Below the pieces are notes generated by a model. The model saw only the letters and a program-made list of their open reading frames with translations. It had not been told where the DNA came from and ran no database searches. A stretch of 64,000 bases of DNA from Actinobacteria bacterium OK074 (GTDB taxonomy: Bacteria > Actinomycetota > Actinomycetes > Streptomycetales > Streptomycetaceae), in contig LJCV01000246.1 in the NCBI GenBank assembly GCA_001298575.1, forward strand, positions 1-64,000. Reading direction: 5' to 3'. The translations under genes were made by a program, and so were the position numbers. Positions 34,399-43,302 of this stretch are shown here, piece after piece; within the stretch, counting starts at the first letter, position 1; each line of letters begins with the position of its first letter.

Positions 34399-35685
34399 GT
34401 GACGCGGAGCGACAGACAGCGGAACGACGAACGGCGGAGCGACAGACAGACGTACGGCCGGTTGCGCGGCAACCGGCGGCTCAGAACGACGCTGACGGTC
34501 CTGGCGGCCTGGAGCGCGCTGGCCGGTACGGCCCTCGTGGGGGCCGCACCGGCCAGCGGTGCGTCCAGGACCACCCGACTCGCCCCGGGCATCGCGTACT
34601 CGCAGTTCGACGTCCCGGCCGCGAACGGCACGACCCACGCGCACCTGCTCAGCATCGACCTGACCAACGCGCACGTGCGGGTGGACCTCCTGCACGCGAG
34701 CGCGGTCGCGGCCCGCGCCCCGCTCTCGCAACTCGCCGACAAGGCGGACGCGTTGGGCGGTGTCAACGGCGACTTCTTCCACATCACCGAGACCCAGCAC
34801 CCCGGCATCGCGGCGACCGGCTCCTCCGACGGCCCCGAGATCGCGAGCGGTCGTACGCTCAAGGCGGCCGTACCCAACGGCCAGCGCTTCGGACCGGCCC
34901 CCCCCCCCGCCACCACCACCCGGGACGTGATCGGCGTGGGCACCGACCACCGGGCCCGGCTGGACCGGCTGACCCTGTCGGGCACGGTGCGCGCGGCGGG
35001 CACCGAGGTGCCGTTGCGGGGGCTCAACCAGTACGCGCTGCCGGTGGGTTCGGTCGGCGCGTTCACCTCGGACTGGGGCAGCGTCTCGCGGGCGCGGGCC
35101 ACCTGCGGCACGGACACCAGCCGGGCCGCGCCGTGCAGCACGGACACCTACGAGGTGACCATCCGCAAGGGCCGGATCGTCTCGACGGCGGACACCCCGG
35201 GCAGCGGGGCCGTCCCGGCGGGCACCACCGTGCTGGTGGGCCGCGAGGCGGGCGCGCAGTGGCTGCGCGCCCTCTCCCCCGGCCACCGGATCCAGGTCAC
35301 GCACCGCCTGGTGGCGGCCTCTTCGGGCACCCCGTACACCTTCGCGATCGGCGGCTTCCCGGTGCTGAAGGGCGGTCAGCCGCTGGCGGGGCTGAACAAC
35401 ACCACGGCCGCCGTGCGCACCGCGGTGGGCATCGCGGACGGCGGCCGTCGTCTGCTGCTGTTCGCCAATGACGGTGCCGCCGCCTACCGCAGCGGGCTCA
35501 CCGTCGCCGAAGTCGCCGCCGAACTGCGGGACTTGGGTGCCACGGACGCCTTCAACCTGGACGGCGGCGGCTCCACCGAGATGGTCGCCCGCCCGGCGGG
35601 GGCGAGCGCGGTGACCGTGCGCAACCACCCGAGCGGCGGCGCGGAACGTCCGGTGCCCAACGGCATCGGCGTGTTCACCCGCTGA
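34399..35685 (+). CDS. Secreted phosphodiester glycosidase (NAGPA-like) family protein
   Basis: 428 residues from GTG 34399, chosen because AGGGGG sits 5 nt upstream. The basic N-terminus and hydrophobic core (TLTVLAAWSALAGTALVGA) form a signal peptide cleaved near ASGA. The mature protein carries the family motifs GVNGDFF (about 120), FAIGGFPVL, RTAVGIADGG and FNLDGGGSTEM near the C-terminus, as in enzymes that remove phosphodiester-linked sugars and in the related phage/Bacillus proteins. Substrate unknown. A run of 11 C residues (34898-34908, Pro codons) interrupts otherwise normal sequence; the frame is continuous on both sides. Confidence 0.86.
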   Translation: MTRSDRQRNDERRSDRQTYGRLRGNRRLRTTLTVLAAWSALAGTALVGAAPASGASRTTRLAPGIAYSQFDVPAANGTTHAHLLSIDLTNAHVRVDLLHASAVAARAPLSQLADKADALGGVNGDFFHITETQHPGIAATGSSDGPEIASGRTLKAAVPNGQRFGPAPPPATTTRDVIGVGTDHRARLDRLTLSGTVRAAGTEVPLRGLNQYALPVGSVGAFTSDWGSVSRARATCGTDTSRAAPCSTDTYEVTIRKGRIVSTADTPGSGAVPAGTTVLVGREAGAQWLRALSPGHRIQVTHRLVAASSGTPYTFAIGGFPVLKGGQPLAGLNNTTAAVRTAVGIADGGRRLLLFANDGAAAYRSGLTVAEVAAELRDLGATDAFNLDGGGSTEMVARPAGASAVTVRNHPSGGAERPVPNGIGVFTR

Positions 35686-35699
35686 ACTCCGGCCCGCCG

Positions 35700-35894
35700 T
35701 CAGGGATGCAGGCTGCTGACGAGGTTCGACGTCGTCACCAGCCCGTCCTTGACGGTGGGCGCCAGGCTGGTCCCGGCCAGGAAGAAGCCGAGCAGCACAC
35801 AGACCAGGGCGTGCGAGGGTTTCAGTCCGCCGTTGCGTACGAAGACCACCGCCAGGATCAGCAGCAGTACCACCACCGAGATGGAAATCGCCAT
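35700..35894 (-). CDS. Small two-helix membrane protein
   Basis: 64 residues from ATG 35894, which has a GGAGGAGG ribosome site 6 nt upstream (a longer in-frame start to 35939 lacks one). Two hydrophobic segments: SISVVVLLLILAVVFV and HALVCVLLGFFLAGTSLAP, joined by RNGGLKPS. The C-terminus is short and polar. It converges on the glycosidase gene, whose stop is 14 bp away. Function unknown. Confidence 0.75.
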   Translation of the reverse strand: MAISISVVVLLLILAVVFVRNGGLKPSHALVCVLLGFFLAGTSLAPTVKDGLVTTSNLVSSLHP

Positions 35895-36061
35895 CGTCAA
35901 CCTCCTCCGCCACGTACGCTTCGCGGCTTTCGGCCGCAAGTGTGACGTAAGGGGAGGTCCGTCCGGGCGACTGACGTGTCACCCGGACGAGTGGTGTCTC
36001 TCCGTGCCCGAGCCCGAGTCCGTACCCGAGCCCGCGTCCGAGCCCGAGCCCGCCGTCCGGC

Positions 36062-36925
36062 CTACGACCGCTGGTGGGCGTCGAGGAACGCCTCCAGGCC
36101 CGCGAGGTCGTCGGTGTTGAGGAAGTCGACGCCGGCGTCGAACAGTTCGGTCCACAGTGCGTCGCGGGCGGGCCCGGCGACGTCCGGGGTGGCCCACAGC
36201 CGGACTTTCTGCCGGTAGCCGTGCGCCCGCGTGACGATGTCCCGCAGCTTGGTGCGCTCCGCGTCCGGGAACGGACCGGCGCCCGTCCAGGTGAAGTTGG
36301 CGGTCCAGTCGTCGCTGATCAGCGGGATGAACGAGGCGGGCACCCCGCTGCCGAGGTCGGTGAGGCGACCGTCGTAGAAGGCGTGCCGCACGGTCTGCGC
36401 TTCCATTGGCGTACGGGCCGCGCGGTCGCCGGAGATCACGGCGGTGAGGGCCGAGGGGCGGACGCGCCCGCGGTCGTAGACCGTGAACAGGTGCCGGTAG
36501 GGCCGGAGATGGCGGTCGAGTTCGAGGTAGGTCGAGGAGCCCTCGGTCTTGATGTCGACGAGGAGCTGCACGGGCCGCCGCCAACCCCGGTACACGGAAC
36601 CGTGGTTGGCCTTGACGATCGCGGCGAGCGGGTCGAGGTAGAGGGATTCGAGGGTGCGGGTGGGGTCGAGTTCCGTCGCGTCGTGCGCGACGAGGAGCTG
36701 GTCGCCGACGAGCCAGATGTCGGCCTCGATGCTGCCGAAGCGGTGGTCGAGGGCGTCGTAGAGGGGGCGGGGGTGCTCGTAGTCGTTGTGCGCGTGCGCG
36801 CGCCACAGCGGGCTGCGGCGGTGCTTGCCGCCGTCGGCGAACGCGCTGCCGGCGGGCGGGGCGAGCACTGCCGCGAGCGTGGCGCCGAACGCGGTGAGGG
36901 CTCTGCGGCGGGTGATGAGGGCCAT
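36062..36925 (-). CDS. Secreted AIM6 / PI-PLC-like phosphodiesterase
   Basis: 287 residues, ATG with GGGAGG 7 nt upstream. The N-terminus TRRRALTAFGATLAAVLAPP ends at SAFA and looks like a Tat-type signal. The mature protein has HAHNDYEHPRPLYDAL (about 44-59), IEADIWL, VAHDATELDPTRTLESLYL and VDIKTEGSS, the metal/acid-base core of the TIM-barrel phospholipase C / glycerophosphodiesterase superfamily, AIM6 subfamily. It probably acts on an extracellular phosphodiester. It is transcribed alone, about 136 bp upstream of the coupled operon's terminator. Confidence 0.85.
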   Translation of the reverse strand: MALITRRRALTAFGATLAAVLAPPAGSAFADGGKHRRSPLWRAHAHNDYEHPRPLYDALDHRFGSIEADIWLVGDQLLVAHDATELDPTRTLESLYLDPLAAIVKANHGSVYRGWRRPVQLLVDIKTEGSSTYLELDRHLRPYRHLFTVYDRGRVRPSALTAVISGDRAARTPMEAQTVRHAFYDGRLTDLGSGVPASFIPLISDDWTANFTWTGAGPFPDAERTKLRDIVTRAHGYRQKVRLWATPDVAGPARDALWTELFDAGVDFLNTDDLAGLEAFLDAHQRS

Positions 36926-37058
36926 GTTCTGCCTCCCTGTGGGGCGGGTCCGAACCACAGGGAGTATGAGGCCGACCGGGCGCCAACGAACCTGTACATG
37001 CCAGGAGTTGGCCGGACCGTCCGCGCTTGTTCACCCCTTCGGCGCCACCGCACGGAAA

Positions 37059-37082
37059 AGCCCGCCCCAGGTGGGGCGGGCT
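37059..37082 (-). terminator. Rho-independent-like terminator of the acyl-CoA dehydrogenase operon
   Basis: Stem AGCCCGCCCC (37059-37068) and GGGGCGGGCT (37073-37082) with a 4-nt loop. Read on the minus strand it is followed by TTTTCC. It lies 24 bp beyond the stop of the 37107-38192 gene. Confidence 0.8.
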
Positions 37083-37106
37083 CCTTGCCGCTTGGCGGGG
37101 TACCGG

Positions 37107-38192
37107 TCAGGGCGCCCGGAGGTCGACCAGTTCGCCCACCGTCGCCCGGTGCGCGCCCGCCGTGCCGTACGCGAGGGAGTCGGCCTTGGCCCGCTTGAGG
37201 TACAGGTGGACGGGGTGCTCCCAGGTCATGCCGATCCCGCCGTGCAGTTGCAGGGCCTCCTCGGCGGCGTGCACGGCGACGGGGGCCGCGCACGCCTGGG
37301 CGACGGCGACCGCCACGTCGGCGTCGGCGCTGCCGGTGGCCAGCGCGTCCGCCGCGTTGCGGGCCGCGGCGCGCAGACCCGTGACCTCCAGCCAGAGTTG
37401 GGCGAGCCGGTGCTTGACCGCCTGGAAACCGCCGACGGGCCGGTTGAACTGCTTGCGCTCCTTCAGGTAGCGCACGGTCTCCGTCAACGTCCAGTCCGCG
37501 ACGCCGAGTTGCTCGGAGGCCAGCAGTCCGGCCCCGGCGCGCAGGGCGCGTCGTACGGCGGGTTCCGCGTCGCCGATCCGGCGGGCGGGCGCCCCGTCGA
37601 GGGTGACGGTCGCCAGCGGCCGGGTCAGGTCCAGGGACACCTGCGGGGTGACCGTCGCCGCGGTCGCGTCCACCGCGTACAGGCCGCCGTCCGTGGCCGG
37701 GACCAGCAGGACATCGGCCGCGGCGGCGTCGGCGATTGCGGTCAACTCCCCGCACAGGGAGCCGTCTTCGTACCGTACGGCCTTGACGGCGGCGCCCGGG
37801 GCCGTGCTCAGGGAGACGGCGAGGGCGCCGATCCGGCGGCCGGACGCCAGCTCGGCGAGCAGGTCCTCGGCACCGCAGGCGAGCAGCGCCTCGGTGGCCA
37901 CGACCGCGCTCGTGAGGTACGGCACGGGAGCGACCGCGCGCCCCAACTCCTCCAGGACGACGGCGACTTCGCGGTGCGTGGCGCCCTGGCCGCCCTGTGC
38001 CTCGGGCACCAGGAGACCGGCGAGGCCCATGCCGTCGGCGAGGGACTTCCACAGCGAGAGGTCGTGCGGGGCGTCCGACTCGGTGCGGACGATCACGTCC
38101 GCCGCGTCGCAGTGGTCGGTGAGCAGGTCCCGGACGGCGGCGCGCAGCGCGTCTTCCTCCTCCGAGTACAGCAAATCGGGCTGTGCGTTCAT
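37107..38192 (-). CDS. Acyl-CoA dehydrogenase family protein (probable subunit of a heteromeric enzyme)
   Basis: 361 residues. ATG 38192 overlaps the stop of the upstream dehydrogenase gene (ATGA) and has AAGGAC upstream. N-terminal helical domain (to ~110), beta domain (~110-210), and C-terminal helical domain with ASEQLGVADWTLTETVRYLKERKQF and LQLHGGIGMTWEHP, typical of FAD-binding ACADs. It lacks the C-terminal YEGT-type catalytic Glu segment and is short. Actinobacteria have paired FadE proteins that form alpha2beta2 enzymes with one active site per dimer, for example in sterol side-chain oxidation. The immediate pairing here fits that model. Confidence 0.88.
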   Translation of the reverse strand: MNAQPDLLYSEEEDALRAAVRDLLTDHCDAADVIVRTESDAPHDLSLWKSLADGMGLAGLLVPEAQGGQGATHREVAVVLEELGRAVAPVPYLTSAVVATEALLACGAEDLLAELASGRRIGALAVSLSTAPGAAVKAVRYEDGSLCGELTAIADAAAADVLLVPATDGGLYAVDATAATVTPQVSLDLTRPLATVTLDGAPARRIGDAEPAVRRALRAGAGLLASEQLGVADWTLTETVRYLKERKQFNRPVGGFQAVKHRLAQLWLEVTGLRAAARNAADALATGSADADVAVAVAQACAAPVAVHAAEEALQLHGGIGMTWEHPVHLYLKRAKADSLAYGTAGAHRATVGELVDLRAP

Positions 38193-39394
38193 CGGGCGAG
38201 GTCCTTCCACGCGACGTCCTTGTCCGTGCGCGGCTCGGGCGGCAGGCCCAGGACGCGTTCGGCGACGATGTTCAGCAGGACCTCGCTGGTCCCGCCCTCG
38301 ATGCTGTTGCCCTTGGAGCGAAGGTAGCGGTAGCCCGCCTCACGGCCGGTGAAGTCGACCAGTTCCGGACGGCGCATGGTCCAGTCGTCGTACAACAGGC
38401 CCTCCTCGCCGAGGAGTTCGACCTCCAGGCCGCTGATCTCCTGGTTGAGGCGGGCGAAGGAGAGCTTCAGGCCCGAGCCCTCGGGTCCGGGCTGTCCGGC
38501 GACGAGTTGCTGCCGCACCCGTTCCCCGGTCAGGCGCGCGACCTCGGCCTCCACCCACAGCCTGAGCAGCCGCTGGTGGAGGTCGTGGGTGCGCAACTCG
38601 GGCCGGGCGCGCCAGGTCTGGGAGACCGGGCCGATCATGCCGCCCTCGCGGGGCAGCCGCATGCCGCCGATGGCGACGCGTTCGTTGTTCAGCGTGGTCT
38701 GCGCGACCCGCCAGCCGTCGCCGACCTCACCGAGGCGGTGGGCGTCGGGGATGCGGACGCCGGTCAGGAAGACCTCGTTGAACTCGGCCTCGCCGGTGAC
38801 CTGCCGCAACGGCCGCACGTCGACGCCCGGGTCGGTCATGTCGCACACGAAGTAGGTGATCCCGCGGTGTTTGGGCACGTCCGGGTCGGTGCGGGCGATG
38901 AGGATCGCCCAGCGGGCGAGGTGGGCGCTGGAGGTCCACACCTTCTGCCCGTCGACGACCCAGGCCGCCTCGCCCGGACCGGCGGCATCCCCCTCGCGGA
39001 CGGCACGGGTGCCGAGCGCGGCGAGGTCGGAGCCGGCGCCGGGCTCGCTGAACAGCTGGCACCACACCTCCTCGCCGGTCCACAACGGCCGCAGGAAGCG
39101 CCGTTTCTGCTCCTCGGTGCCGAACTGGAGGATCGTCGGCGCGGCCATGCCGAGGCCGATGCCGATGCGCCGGGGGTCGTTGTCGGGGGCCCCGGCGGCG
39201 GTCAACTCGGCGTCCACGACGGGCTGGAGGGAGCGCGGGGCGCCGAGGCCGCCCAGGCCCTGCGGGTAGTGCACCCAGGCGAGCCCGGCGTCGAAGCGGG
39301 CCCGCAGGAACTCCAGCCGGTCGGTGCTCCCGGGCGGGTGGGCGGCGAGCAACTCCCGGGTACGGGCGAGCAGTTCGGTGGCGTCGATGGTCAT
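38189..39394 (-). CDS. Acyl-CoA dehydrogenase (catalytic partner)
   Basis: 401 residues. ATG 39394 overlaps the stop of the upstream MDR gene, and its own TGA overlaps the next ATG, so the three genes are stop-start coupled. Domain order is standard: helical N-domain, LFSEPGAGSDLA (about 120) and KVWTSSAH substrate/FAD loops, and a C-terminal domain with NSIEGGTSEVLLNIVAERVLGLP carrying the putative catalytic Glu. FAD-dependent alpha,beta-desaturation of an acyl-CoA is expected; the acyl group cannot be predicted from sequence alone. Confidence 0.9.
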   Translation of the reverse strand: MTIDATELLARTRELLAAHPPGSTDRLEFLRARFDAGLAWVHYPQGLGGLGAPRSLQPVVDAELTAAGAPDNDPRRIGIGLGMAAPTILQFGTEEQKRRFLRPLWTGEEVWCQLFSEPGAGSDLAALGTRAVREGDAAGPGEAAWVVDGQKVWTSSAHLARWAILIARTDPDVPKHRGITYFVCDMTDPGVDVRPLRQVTGEAEFNEVFLTGVRIPDAHRLGEVGDGWRVAQTTLNNERVAIGGMRLPREGGMIGPVSQTWRARPELRTHDLHQRLLRLWVEAEVARLTGERVRQQLVAGQPGPEGSGLKLSFARLNQEISGLEVELLGEEGLLYDDWTMRRPELVDFTGREAGYRYLRSKGNSIEGGTSEVLLNIVAERVLGLPPEPRTDKDVAWKDLAR

Positions 39395-40368
39395 GCGGCC
39401 ACTCCGTCCGTGAGCGACGGCAGCACGGTCACCCGGCCGGTGGTCACGCCGTCGGCGACCCGCTGCACGGCGGTCGCGGCCCCGGCCAGCGGCACCCGCT
39501 CGCTCACCAGGGGTTTGATGGCGCCCCGCGCGGCCAGTTCGGTGAGCTGCTCGTGGCAGTGCTGCACCAGCTTCGGGTTCTTGGTGTTGTACAGGCCCCA
39601 GTGCAGGCCCAGGACCGCGTAGTTCTTCACGAGGGCGTGGTTGAGCGAGGGGTTCGGGATGGTGCCGCTGGCGAAGCCGACGACCACGATCCGCCCCTCG
39701 AAGGCGACGAGCCGCGCGGACTGCGTGTACGCGTCCCCGCCGACCGGGTCGTAGACGACGTCCGCGCCCCGCCCGCCGGTCGCCTCCTTCACCGCGGCGA
39801 CCACGTCCTGGGAGCGCCGGTCGACGACGACGTCGCAGCCCAACTCCCGTGCCACGACGGCCTTTTCGGCCCCGCCCACGACTCCGATGACGGTGGCGCC
39901 CGCGGCCTTGCCGAGCTGGACGGCGGCGCTGCCGACCCCGCCCGCGGCGGCGTGCACCAGCAGCGTCTCGCCGGCTTCGAGGCGGGCCCGGCGGTGCAGC
40001 CCGAACCAGCCGGTCTGGTAGCCGATGTGCAGCGCGGCGGCCTCTGCGTCGTCGAGCATGTCGGGGGCGGGCAGCAGGGCGGCGGCGTCGGCGAGGGCGT
40101 ACTCGGCGAAGGCTCCGTGCGGCAGTGCGACGGTGCCGATCACGCGGCGGCCGTCCTCGGTCTCGCCGCAGAGTTCCGCGCCGGGGATGAACGGCAGCGG
40201 CGGCTTGATCTGGTACTCGCCGCGGCACATCAGGATGTCCGGGAAGTTGATGTTCGCGGCCCGGACCCGCAGCAGCACCTGGCCCTCGCCCGGCGTCGGC
40301 CGCGCCACCTCCGCCAGGCGCATCACCTCGCCGGGCTCACCGTTCTCGTGCACTTGCCATGCCTGCAT
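39391..40368 (-). CDS. NADPH:quinone oxidoreductase-like MDR-family protein
   Basis: 325 residues of the zinc-free medium-chain dehydrogenase/reductase type. N-terminal GroES-like domain with ANINFPDILMCRGEYQ and FIPGAELCG, then a Rossmann domain with AAAGGVGSAAVQLGKAAGA (NADPH-binding glycine motif). No structural or catalytic zinc cysteine cluster is seen, as in QOR/crotonase-type reductases. It heads a coupled operon with two acyl-CoA dehydrogenases, so it may reduce an enoyl-type intermediate in the same pathway. Confidence 0.9.
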   Translation of the reverse strand: MQAWQVHENGEPGEVMRLAEVARPTPGEGQVLLRVRAANINFPDILMCRGEYQIKPPLPFIPGAELCGETEDGRRVIGTVALPHGAFAEYALADAAALLPAPDMLDDAEAAALHIGYQTGWFGLHRRARLEAGETLLVHAAAGGVGSAAVQLGKAAGATVIGVVGGAEKAVVARELGCDVVVDRRSQDVVAAVKEATGGRGADVVYDPVGGDAYTQSARLVAFEGRIVVVGFASGTIPNPSLNHALVKNYAVLGLHWGLYNTKNPKLVQHCHEQLTELAARGAIKPLVSERVPLAGAATAVQRVADGVTTGRVTVLPSLTDGVAA

Positions 40369-40430
40369 GCGGGGCCTCCACGGGACTGCCGCTCTGTCGG
40401 ACCGGGCCGGAACGGGGTCACGACCGCGGT

Positions 40431-40454
40431 CGACCGCATACTAAGCGGTCGCTT
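40431..40454. promoter_or_regulatory. Candidate operator upstream of the MDR/acyl-CoA dehydrogenase operon
   Basis: Inverted repeat CGACCGC (40431-40437) / GCGGTCG (40445-40451) around an ATACTAA spacer, overlapping the near-palindrome AAGCG-GT-CGCTT (40443-40454). It lies about 65-85 bp upstream of the operon start. TetR-type regulators of acyl-CoA genes often use such sites, but none is encoded beside it. Confidence 0.5.
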
Positions 40455-40551
40455 GCCCCTGTGGGAACCGTCCGGCCCGCTTCGGCACGAACCGTCGACC
40501 ACGTTTGCGCGAGAAGTTCCCGAGAAGCCCCCGCGAAGCCCCCGCGAACCC

Positions 40552-41130
40552 TCACCCCCGCTTCGGCCGGGCCCGTACATGCATCCGCTCCCCCTGCGGC
40601 CCGAACAGGCTCAGGAACTCCACCGGCCCGTCCCCCGCCGAGCCGAACCAGTGCGGCACCCGCGTGTCGAACTCGGCGGCCTCCCCCGGCCCCAGCACCA
40701 CGTCGTGCTCCCCGAGCACCAGCCGCAGCTGCCCCGCCAGCACGTACAGCCACTCGTAGCCCTCGTGCGTGCGCGGGTCCGGTTCGAGGTTGCGCCGCGG
40801 TTCGACGACCTTGTACGCCTGGAGTCCGCCGGGCCTGCGGGTGAGCGGCCAGTGGGTGCGCCCGCCGCGGACGATCGGCTCGGCCCGCACCCGGGGGTCA
40901 CGGGTCGGCGGGGCGCCGACGAGTTCGTCCAGCGGGACCTGGTGGGCGCGGGCCAGCGGCAGCAGCAGTTCCAGGCTGGGCCTGCGCAGCCCGGATTCGA
41001 GCCGGGACAGCGTGCTCACCGAGATGCCGGTCGTCTCGGACAGCGCGGCGAGGGTGACCCCGCGCTCCTTGCGCATCCGCCGCAGCCGGGGGCCGACGTC
41101 CGCGAGCACTTCGTCCGTTTCGCTGGTCAT
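40552..41130 (-). CDS. XRE-family regulator with C-terminal cupin sensor
   Basis: 192 residues. An N-terminal helix-turn-helix (about 12-66, with GVTLAALSETTGISVSTLS as helices 2-3) is followed by a cupin domain (about 105-185) with EWLYVLAGQLRLVLGEHD and PHWFGSAGD. This PuuR/SutR-type layout binds DNA and senses a small ligand in the cupin. It is divergent from the DNA ligase gene; the spacer contains an ATTGC/GCAAT inverted repeat just upstream of its start that may be its own operator. Confidence 0.9.
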   Translation of the reverse strand: MTSETDEVLADVGPRLRRMRKERGVTLAALSETTGISVSTLSRLESGLRRPSLELLLPLARAHQVPLDELVGAPPTRDPRVRAEPIVRGGRTHWPLTRRPGGLQAYKVVEPRRNLEPDPRTHEGYEWLYVLAGQLRLVLGEHDVVLGPGEAAEFDTRVPHWFGSAGDGPVEFLSLFGPQGERMHVRARPKRG

Positions 41131-41136
41131 GGCCCC

Positions 41137-41157
41137 ATTGCATTTTCGGCAAGCAAT
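41137..41157. promoter_or_regulatory. Inverted repeat ATTGC-N11-GCAAT upstream of the XRE-cupin gene
   Basis: ATTGC (41137-41141) and GCAAT (41153-41157), with a further TTGC/GCAA match inside, in a short AT-rich stretch 7 bp from the regulator's start. Probable autoregulatory operator or promoter element. Confidence 0.45.
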
Positions 41158-41226
41158 TTTGTCAACGGGGCGAGCGGCCACAGCGCTCCTGATGTACGAA
41201 AGCCGCCCCCGTAGCACCATGGCTGC

Positions 41227-42765
41227 ATGCTGTTCGCCCGGCTCGCCCGTGTGTCGCAGGAGGTCGCCGCCGTCCCGGCGCGGTCGCGCAAGGTCGCGCT
41301 GCTCGCCGAGCTGTTCCGGGACGCCGACGCCGACGACGTGCCGATCGTGATCCCGTACCTGGCCGGACGGCTCCCGCAGGGACGGCTGGGCATCGGCTGG
41401 AAACTGCTCGGCCAGGACATCGCGCCCGCCGCCGAACCCGCCCTGACCGTCCGCGAGGTCGACGCCCGGCTGACCGCCGTCGGCGCGGTCTCCGGCCCCG
41501 GCTCGCAGGCCGAACGGGCCCGCCTGGTCGGCGAGTTGCTCGCGGCGGCCACCGAGGACGAGCAGCGCTTCCTGTTCGGCCTGCTGACCGGCGAGGTCCG
41601 CCAGGGCGCCCTGGACGCCCTCGCCGTCGAGGGCCTCGCCGGGGCCACGGGCGCACCGGCGGCGGACGTCCGCAGGGCGGTGATGCTGGCCGGGTCCCTC
41701 CAGACGGTCGCGGGGGCCCTGCTCGCGGACGGTCCGGCCGTGCTGGACACGTTCCGGCTCACCGTCGGCCGCCCGGTGCTGCCGATGCTCGCGCACACCG
41801 CGTCCTCGGTCGCCGAGGCCGTCGGAAAACTGGGCGCGTGCGCGGTCGAGGAGAAGCTGGACGGCATCCGCGTCCAGGTCCACCGCGACGGCGCCGACGT
41901 CCGCCTCTACACCCGCACGCTCGACGACATCACCGACCGCCTGCCCGAAGTCACGGCCGCGGCACGGGAGTTGAAGGGCGACAGCTTCGTCCTGGACGGC
42001 GAGGTGATCGCCCTCGACGAGCACGGGCGCCCCCGCTCCTTCCAGGAGACCGCCGGACGGGTCGGCTCCCGGGTGGACGTGGCGAGCGCCGCCGCGGCCG
42101 TACCCGTGTCTCCCGTCTTCTTCGACGTGCTCCGCGTCGACGGCCGCGACCTGCTCGACCTGCCCGGCGCCGACCGGCACGCGGAGCTGGCCCGGCTGGT
42201 CCCGGAGCCGATGCGGGTGCGGCGGCTGCTCGCGCACGGCCCGCAGGACGTGGCGGCGGCGGAGGCGTTCCTCGCCGGGACGCTGGCGCGCGGGCACGAG
42301 GGCGTCGTCCTCAAGGCGCTCGACGCCCCCTACAGCGCGGGCCGGCGCGGTTCGGCCTGGCTCAAGGTCAAGCCCGTGCACACGCTCGACCTGGTGGTCC
42401 TGGCCGCCGAGTGGGGCCACGGCCGCCGCACCGGCAAGCTCTCCAACCTGCACCTGGGCGCCCGCACCGCCGACGGCTCGTTCGCGATGCTCGGCAAGAC
42501 CTTCAAGGGCCTCACGGACGCCCTGCTGACCTGGCAGACCGAACGCCTGCGCGAACTGGCGGTCGAGGACAACGGCTGGGTGGTCACCGTCCGCCCGGAA
42601 CTCGTCGTCGAGATCGCCTACGACGGCCTCCAGCGCTCGACCCGCTACCCGGCGGGCGTGACCCTGCGCTTCGCCCGGGTCGTCCGCTACCGGGAGGACA
42701 AGCGCCCCGAGGAGGCCGACACCGTGCAGACCCTGCTGGCCGCGCACCCGGAGGTCCGCCCGTGA
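41227..42765 (+). CDS. ATP-dependent DNA ligase (LigB-type)
   Basis: 512 residues, matching the length of actinobacterial LigB. N-terminal helical DNA-binding domain (1-~190), adenylation domain with motif I EEKLDGIR (active-site Lys210), LDGEVIAL (motif IIIa), EGVVLKAL (motif IV) and WLKVKP (motif V), then an OB-fold C-terminus. It seals nicks using ATP; the replicative ligase in these bacteria is the NAD-dependent LigA, so this one is probably for repair. The Nudix gene starts within its stop (GTGA overlap). Confidence 0.92.
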   Translation: MLFARLARVSQEVAAVPARSRKVALLAELFRDADADDVPIVIPYLAGRLPQGRLGIGWKLLGQDIAPAAEPALTVREVDARLTAVGAVSGPGSQAERARLVGELLAAATEDEQRFLFGLLTGEVRQGALDALAVEGLAGATGAPAADVRRAVMLAGSLQTVAGALLADGPAVLDTFRLTVGRPVLPMLAHTASSVAEAVGKLGACAVEEKLDGIRVQVHRDGADVRLYTRTLDDITDRLPEVTAAARELKGDSFVLDGEVIALDEHGRPRSFQETAGRVGSRVDVASAAAAVPVSPVFFDVLRVDGRDLLDLPGADRHAELARLVPEPMRVRRLLAHGPQDVAAAEAFLAGTLARGHEGVVLKALDAPYSAGRRGSAWLKVKPVHTLDLVVLAAEWGHGRRTGKLSNLHLGARTADGSFAMLGKTFKGLTDALLTWQTERLRELAVEDNGWVVTVRPELVVEIAYDGLQRSTRYPAGVTLRFARVVRYREDKRPEEADTVQTLLAAHPEVRP

Positions 42766-43226
42766 CCCGGCGCCGCAGCGCGGGACTGCTCCTCTTCCGC
42801 CGCGGCGCCGGCGGCGTCGAGGTCCTCCTCGGTCACATGGGCGGCCCGTTCTTCGCCCGCCGCGACGCCGGGGCCTGGTCGATCCCCAAGGGCGAGTACG
42901 AGCCGGACGAGCCCGCCTGGGACGCGGCCCACCGCGAGTTCCGCGAGGAACTGGGCCTGGCGCCGCCCGACGGCGAGGCGGTGCCGCTCGGCGAGGTCCG
43001 GCAGCCGGGCGGGAAGACCGTCACCGCGTGGGCGATCGAGGCGGACCTCGACCCGGCGGCGGTCGTGCCCGGCACCTTCACCCTGGAGTGGCCGCCGCAC
43101 AGCGGGCGCGTGCAGGAGTTCCCCGAGCTGGACCGGGTGGCCTGGTTCGGGCTCGCCGGGGCGCGCGAGGTGATCGTGCCGGCGCAGGCCACGTTTCTGG
43201 ACCGGCTGACGGAGCACACGCGCTGA
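42762..43226 (+). CDS. Nudix hydrolase
   Basis: 154 residues, GTG 42762 overlapping the ligase stop. The Nudix box runs from GEYEPDE to REFREELGL (about 46-68), with all the Gly, Glu and Arg-Glu residues of Gx5Ex7REUXEExGU in place. Near the C-terminus, ELDRVAWFGLAGAREVIVPAQ fits the subgroup related to diadenosine polyphosphate/NTP pyrophosphohydrolases. Coupling to a DNA ligase suggests nucleotide-pool cleaning or removal of adenylylated by-products, which is inference. Confidence 0.9.
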   Translation: MTRRRSAGLLLFRRGAGGVEVLLGHMGGPFFARRDAGAWSIPKGEYEPDEPAWDAAHREFREELGLAPPDGEAVPLGEVRQPGGKTVTAWAIEADLDPAAVVPGTFTLEWPPHSGRVQEFPELDRVAWFGLAGAREVIVPAQATFLDRLTEHTR

Positions 43227-43302
43227 GAGGCGCCCGTACGCGTTGCGGTCCCCACCGCGGCGCGGGAGGGTCGAAGGCGAAGCAGCCCCCTGGAGGTCCC
43301 TC

